Part shown: positions 41,477 through 43,592 of the stretch, one piece after another
Numbering within the stretch: the stretch's first letter is position 1
Layout: each line of letters opens with the position of its first letter
Assembly: GCA_027451445.1 (NCBI GenBank)
Contig: DAIDJG010000434.1
Location: forward strand, 1 to 43,592
DNA: 43,592 bases
DNA from: Singulisphaera sp.
GTDB taxonomy: Bacteria > Planctomycetota > Planctomycetia > Isosphaerales > Isosphaeraceae
Direction: 5' to 3'
The notes under the pieces: generated by a model
What the model saw: only the letters and a program-made list of their open reading frames with translations
Databases searched by the model: none
Told to the model about the DNA's origin: nothing
Translations under genes and position numbers: made by a program

Positions 41477-43592
41477 TCATTCTTTCTTCAAAGAGACTCG
41501 TGGCGAGAGCACGATAGCGCGCAGATCCATCAGCGCATTGTGCACGGTATCAGCGGGGCGCAAGTCGAGCCGGTGGGTGCCGACCGCGAGGGTCACTTCT
41601 CCCAGGAAGATCGACTGATAATGGGACCACGTCCCGGCGCCGGTTCCCCCCACTCGTCCGCGAATGGTCGTTCCGCTCATTTGAAGCTCGAACGGATTAT
41701 TGGCCGACTCGTCGGCGCAGGCCCATTCCATCGTCACCGTGAATGTTCCAGGCCGATCGACCTGGACCACCCAGGACGCATGATCGTCGCGTGAGTGCCA
41801 ATAGCCGAGGTTGCCAAATTCGGGCTCGTAGGTGAGGCTCGGCCCGTAAATCTCGGCGGTCTCGGCCGACAGTCGCAGGACGCCCGCAGCGTTTTGAGCC
41901 ACGGTCCGGGGACGATTACCCGCGACGCTCTTGGGCCGGTAACCGCCCGAGGACAAATAGGCGACCAGGTCCGTCAGTGCGTCTGACTTCAAGTCGTTCT
42001 CGAGCCCCTCGGGCATCAGCGACTTGCCCGCGGTCTTCAACTCGTCCAGCTCGGAGCGAAGGAGGACGTCGAGCTGACTGTCCAGGCGTTTCAACGAAAC
42101 GCTGTTCGCGGTCTCGGCGGCCACAAGCCCTGTGACGAGCCGCCCGTCCTTCAGCGCAGCGGTATAGCTCGCGTAACGTGCATCGACCTCTCGGTTCGGG
42201 TCGAGAATGGCGACCAGGAAGGCCTCGGGGGTCCGATCCGTCAGCGCAGCGAGGTCGGGGCCGACCTCATGGCCGTGGCCGCCGAATTTGTGGCATGTGG
42301 CGCACGTTTTCACGAAGATGGCCTCTCCGCGCTGGGCGTCTCCGGCGACCGCCAGGGCAGGGCGGAACGCGTCGACGACCGCAGTTCGTGAGCTTGGTCG
42401 TGACGCCTCAAACGCTCTCGACGCGCGGCGTTTGATTGCCTCAGTGGGGTGATCGAGTAGCCGCTGTCGATGCGCCGCATCGATCGAGCTCGCGGCCAGA
42501 ACGCCTCGCTCTACTGCGTCGAGAAGCGCAACGGGCCCCGTTGGGTGGCCCACCAGCGCATCGAGAGCCCGTGAGCGGACCTCGGGGCCTAGTCCATCCC
42601 AACGCCTTACGATCTCCGAAAAGGCGGGCGTCTCGCCAAAGCGCGCGAGTTCCCCGACCGCGGCGATTTGCAGCGAGACCGGTACGTTGGGCTCCAGCAT
42701 CTCGCCAAGGAACGTCCGATCCGCGTCACGTTCTTCGGGCACTCGCCCGAGCAGCCGGAACGCAAGAGTACGTTTTGGTACGGAAATCCTCGAGTTCCGG
42801 GCTGTTTCGCCGGCACGCCGCAGGAACGCGTGGTTGCGGTCCTCGGCGTCTTTCGTCGATCCTCGATTCAGGTCGAGCAAGCGCGCGGCAGCGGCCAGTC
42901 GCCAGTCCTCGAGCGGCTGATCGGTTGGGAATCGTGCCATGACCGCGTTGATGGCGTGCGAAAGTGACTTCCGATCGTTCGAACCGCCCAACGTATCGAT
43001 CAATCGTGAGATGAGCGTGGCGTCCGCGCGACCGTCACCGGCAGGAGCGCCGCCCTCGACCGGTGGGTGGGCCAAGGCGACGCGCAGGATTTCCCCGGTG
43101 CGTCGCCAGGAAGAGCTGACCACGGCCGCCTCGATCCAGACGTCGTGAGGCCGGTCGAGAGCCAGCCGGCCGAGCGCTTCCGCTGCACGCGAATCGTCCC
43201 ATTGTCCGAGGCTCAGCGCAAGCTGAAAACGAACTGTCGGGTCTGGGTCATTCACGAGTCGGACGGCAGCTTCGAGTAACGGCTCGTCCTGACCAGCCCA
43301 ATGATCGGCGAGTCGCAGCGCCTGCCGCCGCACGCCTGGTGCTGGATCGTTGAGAGCCCGCGCGACCAGGCCCGGCGTCAGCGCACCCATTCCGTCCAAC
43401 GTGCATAGTGCCTGCATTCGGGTCACGGGGCGCCGACCGTCGCGCGCCAACCGCATGAGGACAGGAACCGCGGCAGGGTCGTCCCGGTGCACGAGAAGGC
43501 GCTGGACGTTATCGCGCAGCGTGCCGTTGGAGTGGTCGAGGGACGCCGCGAGCGACGCCGTGTCGAGCGCTTCGAGAATCGGTACCGCGCGC
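41477..43592 (-). CDS. PVC-type HEAT-repeat/cytochrome c protein with C-terminal carbohydrate-binding-like domain (5' end beyond window)
   Basis: The frame is open from the right edge (translation continues cleanly above GTG 43492 as ILEALDTASLAASLDHSN), so 705 codons are visible and the N-terminus, probably a propeller, is missing. The visible part starts with HEAT-like repeats (about the first 370 residues), then the PVC heme-binding domain with CATCH (codons at 42304-42290), GHEVGPDLAALTDRTPEAFL, and MPEGLENDLKSDALTDLVAY. Unlike the related 1029-residue protein at 15538-18627, it goes on for about 170 residues with a CBM6-type beta-sandwich (YEPEFGNLGYWHSRDDHASW, FTVTMEWACADESANNPFEL, LGEVTLAVGTHRLDLRPADT). 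Likely a secreted redox protein that binds carbohydrate. Function otherwise unknown. Confidence 0.88.
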   Translation of the reverse strand, partial: RAVPILEALDTASLAASLDHSNGTLRDNVQRLLVHRDDPAAVPVLMRLARDGRRPVTRMQALCTLDGMGALTPGLVARALNDPAPGVRRQALRLADHWAGQDEPLLEAAVRLVNDPDPTVRFQLALSLGQWDDSRAAEALGRLALDRPHDVWIEAAVVSSSWRRTGEILRVALAHPPVEGGAPAGDGRADATLISRLIDTLGGSNDRKSLSHAINAVMARFPTDQPLEDWRLAAAARLLDLNRGSTKDAEDRNHAFLRRAGETARNSRISVPKRTLAFRLLGRVPEERDADRTFLGEMLEPNVPVSLQIAAVGELARFGETPAFSEIVRRWDGLGPEVRSRALDALVGHPTGPVALLDAVERGVLAASSIDAAHRQRLLDHPTEAIKRRASRAFEASRPSSRTAVVDAFRPALAVAGDAQRGEAIFVKTCATCHKFGGHGHEVGPDLAALTDRTPEAFLVAILDPNREVDARYASYTAALKDGRLVTGLVAAETANSVSLKRLDSQLDVLLRSELDELKTAGKSLMPEGLENDLKSDALTDLVAYLSSGGYRPKSVAGNRPRTVAQNAAGVLRLSAETAEIYGPSLTYEPEFGNLGYWHSRDDHASWVVQVDRPGTFTVTMEWACADESANNPFELQMSGTTIRGRVGGTGAGTWSHYQSIFLGEVTLAVGTHRLDLRPADTVHNALMDLRAIVLSPRVSLKKE

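Overview
The window reads as chromosomal DNA from a high-GC planctomycete (Planctomycetota). The assignment rests on gene families that are abundant in, or nearly specific to, that phylum: two DUF1501 proteins, a translationally coupled DUF1552/DUF1592 pair, two PVC-type HEAT/c-type-cytochrome proteins with a CxxCH motif near the C-terminus, a Tat-exported Gfo/Idh/MocA oxidoreductase, and many dispersed short palindromes. An Isosphaera- or Gemmata-like organism would fit, but the order is a guess. No rRNA, tRNA, CRISPR array, phage module or intact insertion sequence was seen.

Layout. 1-3 kb: a proline-rich secreted protein cut by the left edge, then a membrane-anchored dihydroorotate-dehydrogenase-like protein (both minus). 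3.3-8.7 kb: plus-strand run of exported MsrA, an N,N-dimethylformamidase-large-subunit-like protein, an MFS permease and a muconate-cycloisomerase-type enolase-superfamily enzyme; the last three look like an uptake/catabolic unit for a small organic acid or amide. 8.7-14.5 kb: DUF1501 (minus), asparaginyl-tRNA synthetase, and a secreted DUF4091 protein. 14.6-18.6 kb: minus-strand amidohydrolase and a 1029-residue PVC dehydrogenase/HEAT/cytochrome protein. 18.6-20.1 kb: an intergenic graveyard holding an alpha-2-macroglobulin C-terminal remnant and two kinds of palindromic repeat. 20.1-24.2 kb: DUF1552/DUF1592 pair. 24.6-29.8 kb: a three-PAS hybrid histidine kinase followed 32 nt later by a response regulator with an RsbW-like ATPase output. 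29.8-31.2 kb: second DUF1501. 31.4-37.6 kb: GNAT acetyltransferase, NAD-dependent epimerase, Gfo/Idh oxidoreductase and DapA-type aldolase on the plus strand, interrupted by a minus-strand SWIM/ATP-dependent DNA ligase/WGR fusion. 37.6-43.6 kb: a beta-propeller phosphoesterase, a gene-poor gap, and a second PVC cytochrome protein that runs off the right edge.

How the parts may work together (inference). Secreted hydrolases, CxxCH cytochromes and DUF1501/1552 proteins suggest envelope-located breakdown and oxidation of polymers or sugars. The permease plus enolase-superfamily enzyme, and the epimerase/Gfo-Idh/DapA set, could process the monomers inside the cell. The most unusual items are the dihydroorotate-dehydrogenase-like barrel that has lost its catalytic residues and carries a duplicated membrane module, the SWIM-ligase-WGR fusion, the permease whose C-terminus is written by a mobile palindrome and whose N-terminus lacks a standard start codon, and the alpha-2-macroglobulin relic.
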